In this document: one piece after another, positions 27,854-35,934 of the stretch
Layout of the letters: each line of letters starts with the position of its first letter
Numbering within the stretch: the first letter of the stretch is position 1
DNA from: Paenibacillus dokdonensis
Lineage (GTDB): Bacteria; Bacillota; Bacilli; Paenibacillales; Paenibacillaceae
Length of the DNA stretch: 57,500 nt
Assembly: GCF_004916975.1 (NCBI RefSeq)
Contig: NZ_STGQ01000002.1
Location: 761,609-819,108 of the forward strand
Direction: 5' to 3'
Position numbers and translations under genes: made by a program
The notes under the pieces: model-generated
The model's input: the letters and a program-made list of their open reading frames with translations, nothing else
Databases searched by the model: none
Told to the model about the DNA's origin: nothing

Positions 27854-28840
27854 ATGAGAGTGGCTGAGCAAAAAAGAGAGCGTCCGCGGATTGTTGTCAT
27901 GGGCGGAGGTACAGGTTTGTCGGTCATGCTGCGCGGCTTAAAGGAAATGCCGCTGGACATCACGGCGATCGTAACCGTGGCCGATGACGGAGGCAGCTCA
28001 GGCATACTGCGGAGTGAACTGCAGATGCCGCCTCCGGGCGATATCCGCAACGTTCTGACAGCATTGGCCGATGTTGAACCACTGATGTCAGAAATGCTGA
28101 GATACCGTTTCAGCAGCGGCTCAGGTCTTGCTGGACACAGTCTGGGTAACTTGATCCTGGCGGCGATAACCGATATTAGCGGTGACTTTGTCACGGCTGT
28201 TCGGGAGCTGAGCCGGGTATTCGCAGTAAGGGGCCGCGTGCTGCCTGCTGCTGGCGAGGCCGTTGTGCTTTCTGCGGAGATGGAAGACGGCTCTGTTGTA
28301 ACCGGCGAATCCAAAATCCCTGAAGCGGGCGGACGGATCAAGCGTGTTTTTCTGGAGCCATCCGAGGTGGAGCCACTGCCTGAGGCTGTTGCCGCCATTG
28401 AAGAAGCCGATGCGATTTTGATCGGTCCCGGAAGCTTGTATACCAGTATTCTGCCGAATCTGCTGGTTCCAAAGCTGGCTGAAGCCGTGATGGCTTCGGA
28501 AGCGATCAAAATATTTGTCTGCAACGTCATGACCCAGCCGGGAGAAACGGACGGATATACCGTCAGTGATCATCTCCAGGCTATTTATGATCATATCGGC
28601 AAGCACTTATTTGACTATGTCATCGTGAACAGCGGGGATATTCCTCCGCAGGTTCAGGATAAGTACGCAGAAAAGGGCGCCAAGCCGGTCGAGCTCGACT
28701 ATGATGAGGTAACCAACCTGGGATACAAGATCATTGCCGACACGCTGGTGCTATTCCGGACTTATCTGCGGCATGATGCCGACAAACTGAGTCATCATAT
28801 TTACCAGCTGGTTCAAGACTGGATTTCAAGAAAGAGGTGA
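27854..28840 (+). CDS. yvcK: Gluconeogenesis factor YvcK/GlmR
   Basis: A CofD-like UDP-GlcNAc-binding regulator needed on gluconeogenic carbon sources, where it stimulates GlmS. The N-terminal VVMGGGTGLSVMLRGLK, VTVADDGGSSG, GDIRN and the LIGPGSLYTSILPNLL motif are family hallmarks. The frame begins with ATG 27839, one base into the rapZ stop, but that codon has no ribosome site. ATG 27854 behind GAGAGTGGAAG is somewhat better, so the start is uncertain by five codons. About 328 residues. Confidence 0.92.
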   Translation: MRVAEQKRERPRIVVMGGGTGLSVMLRGLKEMPLDITAIVTVADDGGSSGILRSELQMPPPGDIRNVLTALADVEPLMSEMLRYRFSSGSGLAGHSLGNLILAAITDISGDFVTAVRELSRVFAVRGRVLPAAGEAVVLSAEMEDGSVVTGESKIPEAGGRIKRVFLEPSEVEPLPEAVAAIEEADAILIGPGSLYTSILPNLLVPKLAEAVMASEAIKIFVCNVMTQPGETDGYTVSDHLQAIYDHIGKHLFDYVIVNSGDIPPQVQDKYAEKGAKPVELDYDEVTNLGYKIIADTLVLFRTYLRHDADKLSHHIYQLVQDWISRKR

Positions 28841-28847
28841 GAGTCCC

Positions 28848-29777
28848 GTGTCGTTTGCGGCGCTGACTAAAAAAGAACTGACCATGATCGAAGCTGACAA
28901 TTGCTGCGAACAGGCCGAATTGTCGGCACTGATCCGCATGAACGGGGCGGTCCAGCTTTCGAACAAGAAGGTCATTTTGGATATATCCACCGAGAATGCA
29001 GCGATTGCCAGACGGATCTATACGCTGATCAAAAAATATTTTCAGGCTCACACAGAGCTGCTTGTTCGTAAGAAAATGCGTCTGAAAAAAAATAATGTGT
29101 ACATCGTCCGTATTCCGGCCCGTGTTCAGGAAATACTGAAAGAGCTGAAGATTGTCTCGGAGGGCTTTTTGTTCCGGGCAGACATCGATCCTGATCTGGT
29201 CAAGAAAAACTGTTGTAAGCGCGCATACCTGCGCGGAGCGTTTATGGCCGGAGGCTCGGTGAATAATCCTGAAGGATCTTCCTACCATATGGAGATCTCC
29301 TCGATGTATGAGGAGCACTGCCAGGCCCTGGTCGATCTGGCGAATGAATTCCAGCTTAACGCCCGGTTGATCGAGCGGAAGAAGGGGTTCATTCTATACA
29401 TCAAGGAAGGCGAGAAAATTATTGAATTCCTGAGTCTGATCGGAGCGCATCAGGCGCTGTTCAAGTTTGAGGATGTGCGTATCATGCGTGACATGCGCAA
29501 TTCGGTAAACCGGATTGTGAACTGCGAAACAGCCAATCTGAACAAGACCATTGGAGCTGCCGTCCGGCAAATCGATAATATCAAGTTGCTGCAGAAGGAA
29601 ATGGGGCTGCATAACCTGCCCGACAAGCTGCGCGAGGTTGCTGAGATCCGCTTGGCTCACCCGGATATGAACCTCAAGGAGGTAGGCGAGCTCCTCAAAG
29701 GATCGGTCAGCAAATCCGGTGTTAACCACCGTTTGCGCAAGATCGACGAGCTGGCTGAGAAGATTCGCAACGGCTAG
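28848..29777 (+). CDS. whiA: DNA-binding protein WhiA
   Basis: A 309-residue regulator conserved in Gram-positive bacteria, tied to sporulation in Streptomyces and to division and chromosome segregation in Bacillus. The N-terminal part has the LAGLIDADG-like fold (CKRAYLRGAFMAGGSVNNPE), and the C-terminal HTH is LAHPDMNLKEVGELL and SKSGVNHRLRKI. The start is GTG 28848 behind AAAGAGGTGAG. The gene follows yvcK by seven bases. Confidence 0.95.
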   Translation: MSFAALTKKELTMIEADNCCEQAELSALIRMNGAVQLSNKKVILDISTENAAIARRIYTLIKKYFQAHTELLVRKKMRLKKNNVYIVRIPARVQEILKELKIVSEGFLFRADIDPDLVKKNCCKRAYLRGAFMAGGSVNNPEGSSYHMEISSMYEEHCQALVDLANEFQLNARLIERKKGFILYIKEGEKIIEFLSLIGAHQALFKFEDVRIMRDMRNSVNRIVNCETANLNKTIGAAVRQIDNIKLLQKEMGLHNLPDKLREVAEIRLAHPDMNLKEVGELLKGSVSKSGVNHRLRKIDELAEKIRNG

Positions 29778-29800
29778 TTTTTTTCTTCTAGTGTCGTTCA

Positions 29801-29817
29801 TGTTATAATGTTATAAT
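29801..29817 (+). promoter_or_regulatory. Tandem extended -10 elements before the HPr-like gene
   Basis: TGTTATAAT occurs twice in a row (29801-29809 and 29809-29817), each being a TGn-extended -10 box. The -35 region is poor. This suggests the HPr-like gene has its own promoter besides read-through from whiA. Confidence 0.5.
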
Positions 29818-29874
29818 GTTACCAAATATGGTATGAGAGCTATGCAGATTTCTTAAATAGGGGGTAAGGTTTCC

Positions 29875-30144
29875 ATGACAAAACATCCCGTAGTTGTCCG
29901 CTTAAAAACGGGTCTTCATGCCAGACCGGCAGCGTTGTTCGTCCAAGAAGCGAATAAGTACTCGTCTGAAATTTTCGTGGAAAAAGATGATAAAAAAGTA
30001 AATGCCAAGAGTATCATGGGAATTATGAGCCTTGCAATCAGTTCGGGTACGGAAGTAATCATCAGTGCCGAGGGAGCGGACGCAGATCAGGCTGTAACCG
30101 CTTTAGTCAGTTTGGTGGGTAAGGAAGAACTCGAGAACCAATAA
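29875..30144 (+). CDS. HPr-family phosphocarrier at the crh locus
   Basis: 89 residues. The position (rapZ-yvcK-whiA-X) is that of Crh in B. subtilis. Crh lacks the PTS histidine, having Gln15, but this protein keeps His15 in TGLHARPAA and also the regulatory Ser46 in AKSIMGIMSL. It could therefore take part in sugar phosphotransfer and, after phosphorylation by HprK, act as a CcpA co-effector. It could be the only HPr, a second HPr, or the ancestral form of Crh; the window does not show a ptsI neighbour. RBS GGGGGTAAGG precedes the ATG. Confidence 0.9.
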   Translation: MTKHPVVVRLKTGLHARPAALFVQEANKYSSEIFVEKDDKKVNAKSIMGIMSLAISSGTEVIISAEGADADQAVTALVSLVGKEELENQ

Positions 30145-30196
30145 TACGGTTTGATTCATACTCTGCCGGGGGTCATCCTCACGGCCATTTTCAAAG

Positions 30197-30232
30197 GCAG
30201 CCCTTTCTTCAAGTAGAAGAGAAGGCTGTTTT
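30197..30232 (+). terminator. Terminator after the HPr-like gene
   Basis: GGCAGCCCTTTCTTC pairs with GAAGAGAAGGCTG (one unpaired C), followed by TTTT. Confidence 0.85.
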
Positions 30233-30290
30233 GCTATGTCTGGAAAACCTCTGTTTTATAAAAAGATCTCTTACCAAAAGTAACCATTTA

Positions 30291-30298
30291 ACCGATAT
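30291..30298 (+). promoter_or_regulatory. SigD-like -10 element before the chemoreceptor gene
   Basis: ACCGATAT differs by one base from the SigD -10 consensus GCCGATAT and lies about 80 bases upstream of the receptor start. A matching TAAA at the right -35 distance is not obvious, so the call is tentative. Confidence 0.35.
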
Positions 30299-30377
30299 CA
30301 TACTATAGCTGCCCACTACGAAGGCGGCACGCTCTTATTTTACGATGGAGAAAATATAAAAAAGGAGTAGTAACGGT

Positions 30378-31892
30378 ATGGGGAAATGGAGCAGTAAGAG
30401 AAACTCATCAAATGGGAGAGAAGGAACAGGTTCAGAAAGAATGCTGACGCTTGAAGAAAAGGACATGGGCGGGAGAAATAAAATTTTATTGGCCGCCATC
30501 ATCATCACAACATTTTTTGCGGCTACCACGGTGGAACCGAACCATTTATTTAGCATAGCCAATTTTTGCTTTTTAATTAATATCATTGCTTTAGTTTCAT
30601 ACGTTTACTTACATATTCGCAAAAAATATATCCGCTATATATCATATATCAGCGTTTTCAGCATGGCTCTGAATATTGGGATCCAGTCCTTCGTTCAGCC
30701 TACGATGGCAAGCTTTTTCGCGGTCTACTATCTGATTGTGCTCTCCATCATTACGCTGCAGATCGCCATAACCTCTATTACACTGGTGTATTCACTGATC
30801 ATTACGCTTTATCTGGCCTTCGGAAATACCGGGATTCCAATGACGCTGAAGGATAAGCAGCAGGCATTACTGATGGTGGTGCTTGTATCCATCATGGTTT
30901 TCCTCCTCCTGCTTGTCACGAATACACTGATGAAAAATATGAAAAAGGCACGCGAACAGAGTGAAAGGCTATTGGCCGAGCAGCAGGAGCAGAGGAACCG
31001 CCTGTTGAACAGCGTAACGCTTGTCACGGGCAACATTCAGGATATCACCCATGGCGTTGAGGATAATCTGGCCTCCTTTGAGCAGATGAACATTGCATTC
31101 CAGGAGATCTCCGGCGGCGCATCCGCACAGGTGGACTCGACTTACGCCATCAACGAGTCTGTAAAACAGATGAACACGATGGTGAAGCAGATGTCGAGCT
31201 CGACGGAGACTCTGCTGGAACAAACAGGTGATACGAGCCGGCTGTCGGAAACAGGCAAGGATAAAGTGGAGCTGCTGAATCAGGCCATTATAGACTTTAA
31301 GCTGCAGATTGACGCAATGTCTACAGATATCCAAAGCTTGACCGAGCGGGTAAGCCGCACATCGCAATTCAGCCAGACCATACAGGAAATCGCCAATCAA
31401 ACGAATCTGTTATCTCTGAATGCCAGTATTGAAGCCGCCAGAGCGGGCGAGCATGGACAAGGATTCGCTGTCGTGGCCAAGGAGATCCGCAAGCTGGCTG
31501 AAATAGCTTCAAGTTCGGCAGAACAGATCTCTTCTGAAATGAGCGGGTTCTCCGGCCTGATGAATGACACAATTAACCGTATGGGACAGGTTGCAGAGGG
31601 GATGCAGAAGAGCAGCACGTTGACTCAGGAAACCTCCGAGGCCTTTAATTCGATTAAAAAGTCTATTGCAGGGCTTCTGGAAATCTCGGACGGTTATCTT
31701 GCTCATATCCGTGAGATTGCCTCATTTTCCGGTTCCATTGATGATTCGACATCACATCTGGCATCGGTCAATGAGCAGACATCGGCTACGCTTCAGGAAC
31801 TGCTGGCGACGTTGCAGTCCTTGCTGAGCAATAATGAAAACAGTCTGCAAGGCATCAAAAATGCTCAAAGCAATTTGCAGGCAATTACCTAA
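30378..31892 (+). CDS. Methyl-accepting chemotaxis protein without extracellular sensor domain
   Basis: 504 residues. The N-terminal ~190 residues are about six membrane segments with short loops, so there is no periplasmic-type ligand domain. A helical linker (EQSERLLAEQQEQRNRLLNS) leads to the cytoplasmic signalling domain with the CheA/CheW-contacting hairpin IANQTNLLSLNASIEAARAG followed by EHGQGFAVVAKEIRKLA. It may sense membrane state or a hydrophobic signal, as do other membrane-embedded receptors; this is inference. RBS AAAGGAG is about 12 bases before the ATG. It has no chemotaxis neighbours. Confidence 0.92.
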   Translation: MGKWSSKRNSSNGREGTGSERMLTLEEKDMGGRNKILLAAIIITTFFAATTVEPNHLFSIANFCFLINIIALVSYVYLHIRKKYIRYISYISVFSMALNIGIQSFVQPTMASFFAVYYLIVLSIITLQIAITSITLVYSLIITLYLAFGNTGIPMTLKDKQQALLMVVLVSIMVFLLLLVTNTLMKNMKKAREQSERLLAEQQEQRNRLLNSVTLVTGNIQDITHGVEDNLASFEQMNIAFQEISGGASAQVDSTYAINESVKQMNTMVKQMSSSTETLLEQTGDTSRLSETGKDKVELLNQAIIDFKLQIDAMSTDIQSLTERVSRTSQFSQTIQEIANQTNLLSLNASIEAARAGEHGQGFAVVAKEIRKLAEIASSSAEQISSEMSGFSGLMNDTINRMGQVAEGMQKSSTLTQETSEAFNSIKKSIAGLLEISDGYLAHIREIASFSGSIDDSTSHLASVNEQTSATLQELLATLQSLLSNNENSLQGIKNAQSNLQAIT

Positions 31893-32057
31893 TTCCATAT
31901 TTGGGCAGAAAATATTTCGTATATCTGCAACATTTACCAATCCTCTGCGTCTAGTAGACAAATCAGGTGAAAGTGAAAAAGATAGGTTAGATCCTGCTGA
32001 CTTTTGCACTTGCGCCTCTTTGGGAAAACTGTTCGATAACTAGAGGAGGGCATAAAA

Positions 32058-32810
32058 ATGAACAAATGGATGAAGCCTGTGGGTTCCGTACTGATCGCGG
32101 GCGCTTTGTTAGTCGGAGGAGCAGGCGTAAGTGGAATGGGGTTAACTTCCACGGCATATGCGGATCAGGATGTGCAGCGCAATATTGTTAACGTCGTCGG
32201 CAAAGGTGAGATTTCCGTGAAGCCGGATATCGCCTACCTGTCCATCGGAGTGGATACACAGGCAGATACAGCGCAAAGTGCGCAAAAGGCCAACGCCGAG
32301 AAAATTCAAAAGATTACAGATACCTTGAAAAACACATGGAAAATCGCAGACAAGGACATTCAAAGCGTATCCTTCTATGTGCAGCCGAATTACACTTACA
32401 ATGATAAAGACGGGCAAAAGGTGAAGGGCTATACAGCGCATCACACGCTTCAGGTTTCCTATCGGGACCTGTCCAAAATCGGTAAACTGCTTGACGATGC
32501 ATCGAATGCAGGAGCGAACAACATCGACAGCATAAGCTTCTCGGTTGAAAACCGCGATCAATATGAAGAGCAGGTCATTCAAAAAGCCATGGCGAATGCG
32601 GACCTGAAGGCAGGAACCATCGCTAAAGCGGCTAAACGTCAGCTTGGAATGGTGCTGGTAGTCAGCCAGGGAGATGTAAGCAACCCAGTGATTTATACGG
32701 CAGCTAAAATGGAAGCGATGTCCGCTGCGGATTCGAATAGTTCCACGGCAGTGGCGCCTGGAGAAGTGAAAGTGTCGACACAGCTGAGCGTTCAGTATGA
32801 ATTGAAATAA
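32058..32810 (+). CDS. Secreted SIMPL-domain (DUF541) protein
   Basis: 250 residues with an N-terminal signal peptide (MNKWMKPVGSVLIAGALLVG) and probable cleavage after AYA. The rest is the SIMPL/DUF541 domain: VVGKGEISVKPDIAYLSIGV at its start, then a YTAHHTLQVSYRDLSKIGKL core. Members are exported or envelope proteins of poorly known function, some linked to stress. RBS AGAGGAGGG precedes the ATG. It is a single gene with its own terminator. Its first residues resemble those of the two stalk proteins at 38497 and 39807. Confidence 0.88.
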   Translation: MNKWMKPVGSVLIAGALLVGGAGVSGMGLTSTAYADQDVQRNIVNVVGKGEISVKPDIAYLSIGVDTQADTAQSAQKANAEKIQKITDTLKNTWKIADKDIQSVSFYVQPNYTYNDKDGQKVKGYTAHHTLQVSYRDLSKIGKLLDDASNAGANNIDSISFSVENRDQYEEQVIQKAMANADLKAGTIAKAAKRQLGMVLVVSQGDVSNPVIYTAAKMEAMSAADSNSSTAVAPGEVKVSTQLSVQYELK

Positions 32811-32828
32811 GGATCACAGCTTCATAAG

Positions 32829-32886
32829 AACCGCCCCTTCCTCTTGAGCATAAACGGCTCATCAGGTCGGGCGGTTTTCTTTTTTT
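32829..32886 (+). terminator. Terminator after the SIMPL gene
   Basis: AACCGCCC pairs with GGGCGGTT over a long loop with inner pairing (TTGAGC/GGCTCA-like). It is followed by a run of T. Confidence 0.85.
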
Positions 32887-32929
32887 GATACATATGCAGC
32901 TTTTTCCTGTCGAATCCTATAGAAAAGAG

Positions 32930-32958
32930 TTGTACCGAGGGAGAAAAAACGGTATAGT
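32930..32958 (+). promoter_or_regulatory. Putative SigA promoter of potABCD
   Basis: TTGTAC (32930-32935), a 17-base spacer and TATAGT (32953-32958). Transcription would start near 32965 and produce a leader of about 245 bases before potA. Confidence 0.7.
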
Positions 32959-32964
32959 GAATAT

Positions 32965-33211
32965 GCGAATTTTTGTACTTACAAGGGTTACTTCCAGGGA
33001 ATGATATATGTGTATCTTCTTATAAATGAATAATTTCAAGCCTGGTAAGCCATACCCATGAATATGGCTTTTTTTCTTAAATGCACACCAAACGGCGGTC
33101 TGTCTTCTGTGAATTTTAAGTCGATAGACGCTTTTCTTAATGTAAGGGGAAGTTTTATCTGAAAAGATGGATTTTAGAGATCCTGAAATACATGATAGGG
33201 GGTTGATGCAT
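32965..33211 (+). promoter_or_regulatory. Long potA leader with internal terminator, possible attenuator
   Basis: The leader can form TTAC-(TTC)-CAGG (32988-32998) with CCTG-GTAA (33041-33048). Its 3' arm shares bases with the 5' arm of the terminator at 33047-33076. A second, weaker hairpin, GCGGTCTGTC/GATAGACGC followed by TTTTCTT, lies at 33096-33136. A five-codon frame (ATG at 33008) sits behind AGGGA inside the first stem. This layout is what a riboswitch or attenuator would look like, but I do not recognise a known class. Confidence 0.45.
33047..33076 (+). terminator. Leader terminator upstream of potA
   Basis: AAGCCATA and TATGGCTT form an eight-base perfect stem with an eight-base loop, followed by a T run. 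It lies between the potA promoter and the potA start. Confidence 0.8.
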
Positions 33212-34180
33212 ATGATTGACCTTGTCCAGATTGAGAAGCATTTCGAGGGACAAGTGGTCGTGCATCCGTTGTCACTGAACATCGAAGAGGGAGAATTCCT
33301 GACTCTGCTCGGTCCAAGCGGCTGTGGTAAGACGACTATACTTCGCATGATTGCCGGTTTTGAGACGCCAACTCACGGTGATGTCGTATTGGCAGGCCAG
33401 AAAGTGACGAATCTTCCGCCAAACCAGCGGGATTTGAACCTCGTATTCCAGCACTACGCGCTGTTTCCGCATATGACGGTTGAGGAGAACATTGCTTTCG
33501 GGCTGAAAATGAAAAAGATGCCTAAGCCAGAGCAAAAGAAGCGGATTGAAGAAGCGGTGGCTATGACGCAGCTTACGGCACTTACTTCGCGTTATCCGCA
33601 TCAGCTTTCAGGCGGACAGCAGCAGCGTGTGGCTATTGCCCGCGCGATTGCGAATAAACCGAAAGTACTTTTGCTGGACGAGCCGCTTGGCGCGCTGGAT
33701 CTGCAGCTCCGCAAAAATCTGCAGTCCGAGCTCAAGCATCTGCAGCGTTCACTGGGAATTACCTTTGTGTATGTAACGCATGACCAGGAGGAAGCCATGA
33801 TGCTGTCCGACCGGATCGTCATTTTGAATAACGGAAAGGTTGAGCAGGTAGGTACGCCGAGAGAAATCTATGCAACGCCAAAAACCTTATTTGCTGCAAC
33901 CTTTGTGGGTGAGAATAACATTTTCTCTTCTGCCCAAGGGCTTTTTGCCGTTCGTCCGGAGAAGCTTCGCCCGGTGCGTGAATTGGAACAAGCCCGTGTG
34001 ACGGGAGTCATTCAGGATGTCCTGTATTTAGGCAACGTGCATAAGCTGACGGTCCATCTCGATCATGAGCCGATGGCCGTTACGATAGCGCTCGACTTTA
34101 CGGATGAAAGACCGTGGCAAATCGGTGAGAAGATCGGGGTGAACTGGAGTCCGAAGGACGAGGTGGTCATCGGGGCATGA
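33212..34180 (+). CDS. potA: Spermidine/putrescine ABC transporter ATP-binding protein
   Basis: ATPase of a polyamine importer, with Walker A GPSGCGKTT, signature LSGGQQQR, Walker B VLLLDEPLGALD and a TOBE-type C terminus (VRPEKLRPV). Of the two close in-frame ATGs (33206 and 33212), the second has better spacing to GGGGG at 33198-33202 and gives 322 residues. The end overlaps potB by four bases. Confidence 0.94.
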   Translation: MIDLVQIEKHFEGQVVVHPLSLNIEEGEFLTLLGPSGCGKTTILRMIAGFETPTHGDVVLAGQKVTNLPPNQRDLNLVFQHYALFPHMTVEENIAFGLKMKKMPKPEQKKRIEEAVAMTQLTALTSRYPHQLSGGQQQRVAIARAIANKPKVLLLDEPLGALDLQLRKNLQSELKHLQRSLGITFVYVTHDQEEAMMLSDRIVILNNGKVEQVGTPREIYATPKTLFAATFVGENNIFSSAQGLFAVRPEKLRPVRELEQARVTGVIQDVLYLGNVHKLTVHLDHEPMAVTIALDFTDERPWQIGEKIGVNWSPKDEVVIGA

Positions 34181-35028
34181 GAAAATCGAAATTTTTGATG
34201 ATACCCGTGCTGCTGTGGATGGCGCTTTTCCTTCTCATTCCAATGATCATTGTCGTGGTAATCTCTTTTATGAATCGCGACACACTGGGCAATGTTGTCT
34301 TTGGCTTCAGCCTGACCGGCTACAAGACTTTTTTTGACTCACTATATCTCGGCATCTACTGGGACACACTTGTTCTGTCCGTGGTGACAACCGTGATTTG
34401 TCTGCTGGTCAGCTACCCGCTGGCTTATTATATTGCCAATGCTGCGCCGAAAATCCAGACTTGGGGCCTTGTACTGATTACAATTCCATTCTGGATCAAC
34501 TTCTTGATCCGTACTTATGCGTGGGTACTTCTGCTGCGGACGCAGGGCATCGTGAATTCGCTGCTGCTGCATTTTGGATGGATTCAGGATCCGGTGCAAA
34601 TGCTGTATACCAAAGGAGCCGTACTGCTTGGCATGGTGTACAACTTCATTCCGTTTATGGTGCTGCCGATTTATGTGGCGCTTGAGCAGATGGACAAGCG
34701 GCTGCTGGATGCAGCCAGCGACCTCGGCGCTACGCGCTGGAAGGCGTTCCGCCATATTACGCTGCCGCAGAGCAAATCGGGCATCATGACCGGCTGTGTG
34801 CTGGTCTATGTGTCTACAACGGGGATGTTTGTGGTTACAGACATTCTGGGCGGTGCAAAATCCATGATGATCAGTAACATCATCCAGTCACAGTACCTGG
34901 GGGCGCGCAACTGGCCGTTCGGGTCTGCGCTATCCGTCATTTTCGTTATAACGTCACTGATCCTGATTTTACTGTTTAACCGGGCGATGCAGTCCAAGGC
35001 TGATCGTGTAAAGGAGGGGAGCGCGTGA
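34177..35028 (+). CDS. potB: Spermidine/putrescine ABC transporter permease PotB
   Basis: A 283-residue inner permease with six predicted membrane segments. The EAA loop that contacts the ATPase reads LLDAASDLGATRWKAFRHITLPQ. The ATGA overlap with potA and the overlap with potC show tight translational coupling. Confidence 0.93.
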   Translation: MRKSKFLMIPVLLWMALFLLIPMIIVVVISFMNRDTLGNVVFGFSLTGYKTFFDSLYLGIYWDTLVLSVVTTVICLLVSYPLAYYIANAAPKIQTWGLVLITIPFWINFLIRTYAWVLLLRTQGIVNSLLLHFGWIQDPVQMLYTKGAVLLGMVYNFIPFMVLPIYVALEQMDKRLLDAASDLGATRWKAFRHITLPQSKSGIMTGCVLVYVSTTGMFVVTDILGGAKSMMISNIIQSQYLGARNWPFGSALSVIFVITSLILILLFNRAMQSKADRVKEGSA

Positions 35029-35831
35029 AGAAGAAAAGTCATCCCCTCTTGGGAATTCATTCTCTGCTGATGATGATCTTTATCTATGTGCCCATCCTGC
35101 TCATCATCGTATACTCGTTCAACAACACGAGACTGAGCGGGGACTGGAAGGGCTTTACGTTTGAATGGTATACCTCGCTGCTGAAGGACCGGCATGTCAT
35201 GGAGGCACTCACCAACAGCTTGACGGTAGCGGTGATTTCCACAATTGCTGCAACGCTGCTGGGGACACTCGCCGCGCTCTCGCTCCGCAATCTAAGCAGG
35301 AGATGGAAGGGCGGCATGAATGGCCTGATGTACCTGCCTGTCGTCATTCCGGATATTATTATGGGCTTGTCGCTGCTGGTACTGTTTAACCAAATGCATA
35401 TTCCGCTGGGTAAGGCGACCGTCATTATCGCCCATATCACATTCAGCATGTCTTATGTCTATGTGGTGGTAACCGCACGTCTGGCCGGTATGGGACGGCA
35501 GCTCGAAGAGGCTGCTTCAGATCTGGGTGCTACCGGCTGGAAGACATTCAGGTATGTGACGCTGCCGCAGATTTCTCCGGGGATCATCTCGGGGGCACTG
35601 ATTGCCTTTACGATGTCCCTGGATGATTTCATGGTCAGCTTCTTCGTGGCGGGCCCGAGCTCGACCACGCTGCCGATCTATATTTACGGGCAGGTGAAGC
35701 GGGGAATCTCGCCGGAAATCAATGCACTATGTACGCTGTTGATCTTGGTGAGTGTGACGCTGATTCTGCTGGCGCAGTTCTTCCTGAACCGGGGCAAAGG
35801 ACAGAAGAAGCATAAGACACTACCGATTTAA
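35025..35831 (+). CDS. potC: Spermidine/putrescine ABC transporter permease PotC
   Basis: A 268-residue second permease with six segments and the EAA loop LEEAASDLGATGWKTFRYVTLPQ. The start is GTG in the overlap GTGA with the potB stop, preceded by AAGGAGGGGAG. It pairs with PotB to form the channel. Confidence 0.93.
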   Translation: MKKKSHPLLGIHSLLMMIFIYVPILLIIVYSFNNTRLSGDWKGFTFEWYTSLLKDRHVMEALTNSLTVAVISTIAATLLGTLAALSLRNLSRRWKGGMNGLMYLPVVIPDIIMGLSLLVLFNQMHIPLGKATVIIAHITFSMSYVYVVVTARLAGMGRQLEEAASDLGATGWKTFRYVTLPQISPGIISGALIAFTMSLDDFMVSFFVAGPSSTTLPIYIYGQVKRGISPEINALCTLLILVSVTLILLAQFFLNRGKGQKKHKTLPI

Positions 35832-35840
35832 GGTGTTTTT

Positions 35841-35864
35841 CGGGCAGATGACTGTTCGGGGTAT
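35841..35864 (+). repeat. Copy 1 of a 24-base intergenic motif
   Basis: CGGGCAGAT, three variable bases, TGTTCGGGG, one variable base, then AT, directly behind potC. The same motif occurs at 44632-44655 upstream of pgk, with 20 of 24 positions identical. Confidence 0.55.
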
Positions 35865-35934
35865 TAAGGTATTGAAAAGTAAAATCGCATGATCCAATAA
35901 AATGGAGTAACGGAAAGAGAGGAGATATGTAACT

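Noticed and set aside
33001..33033. Ten-codon frame (ATG at 33001) in the potA leader as a leader peptide
   Set aside because: The ribosome-site-like AGGGA touches the start codon, and the peptide has no run of regulatory codons. The shorter ATG 33008 frame is better placed but remains unproven.
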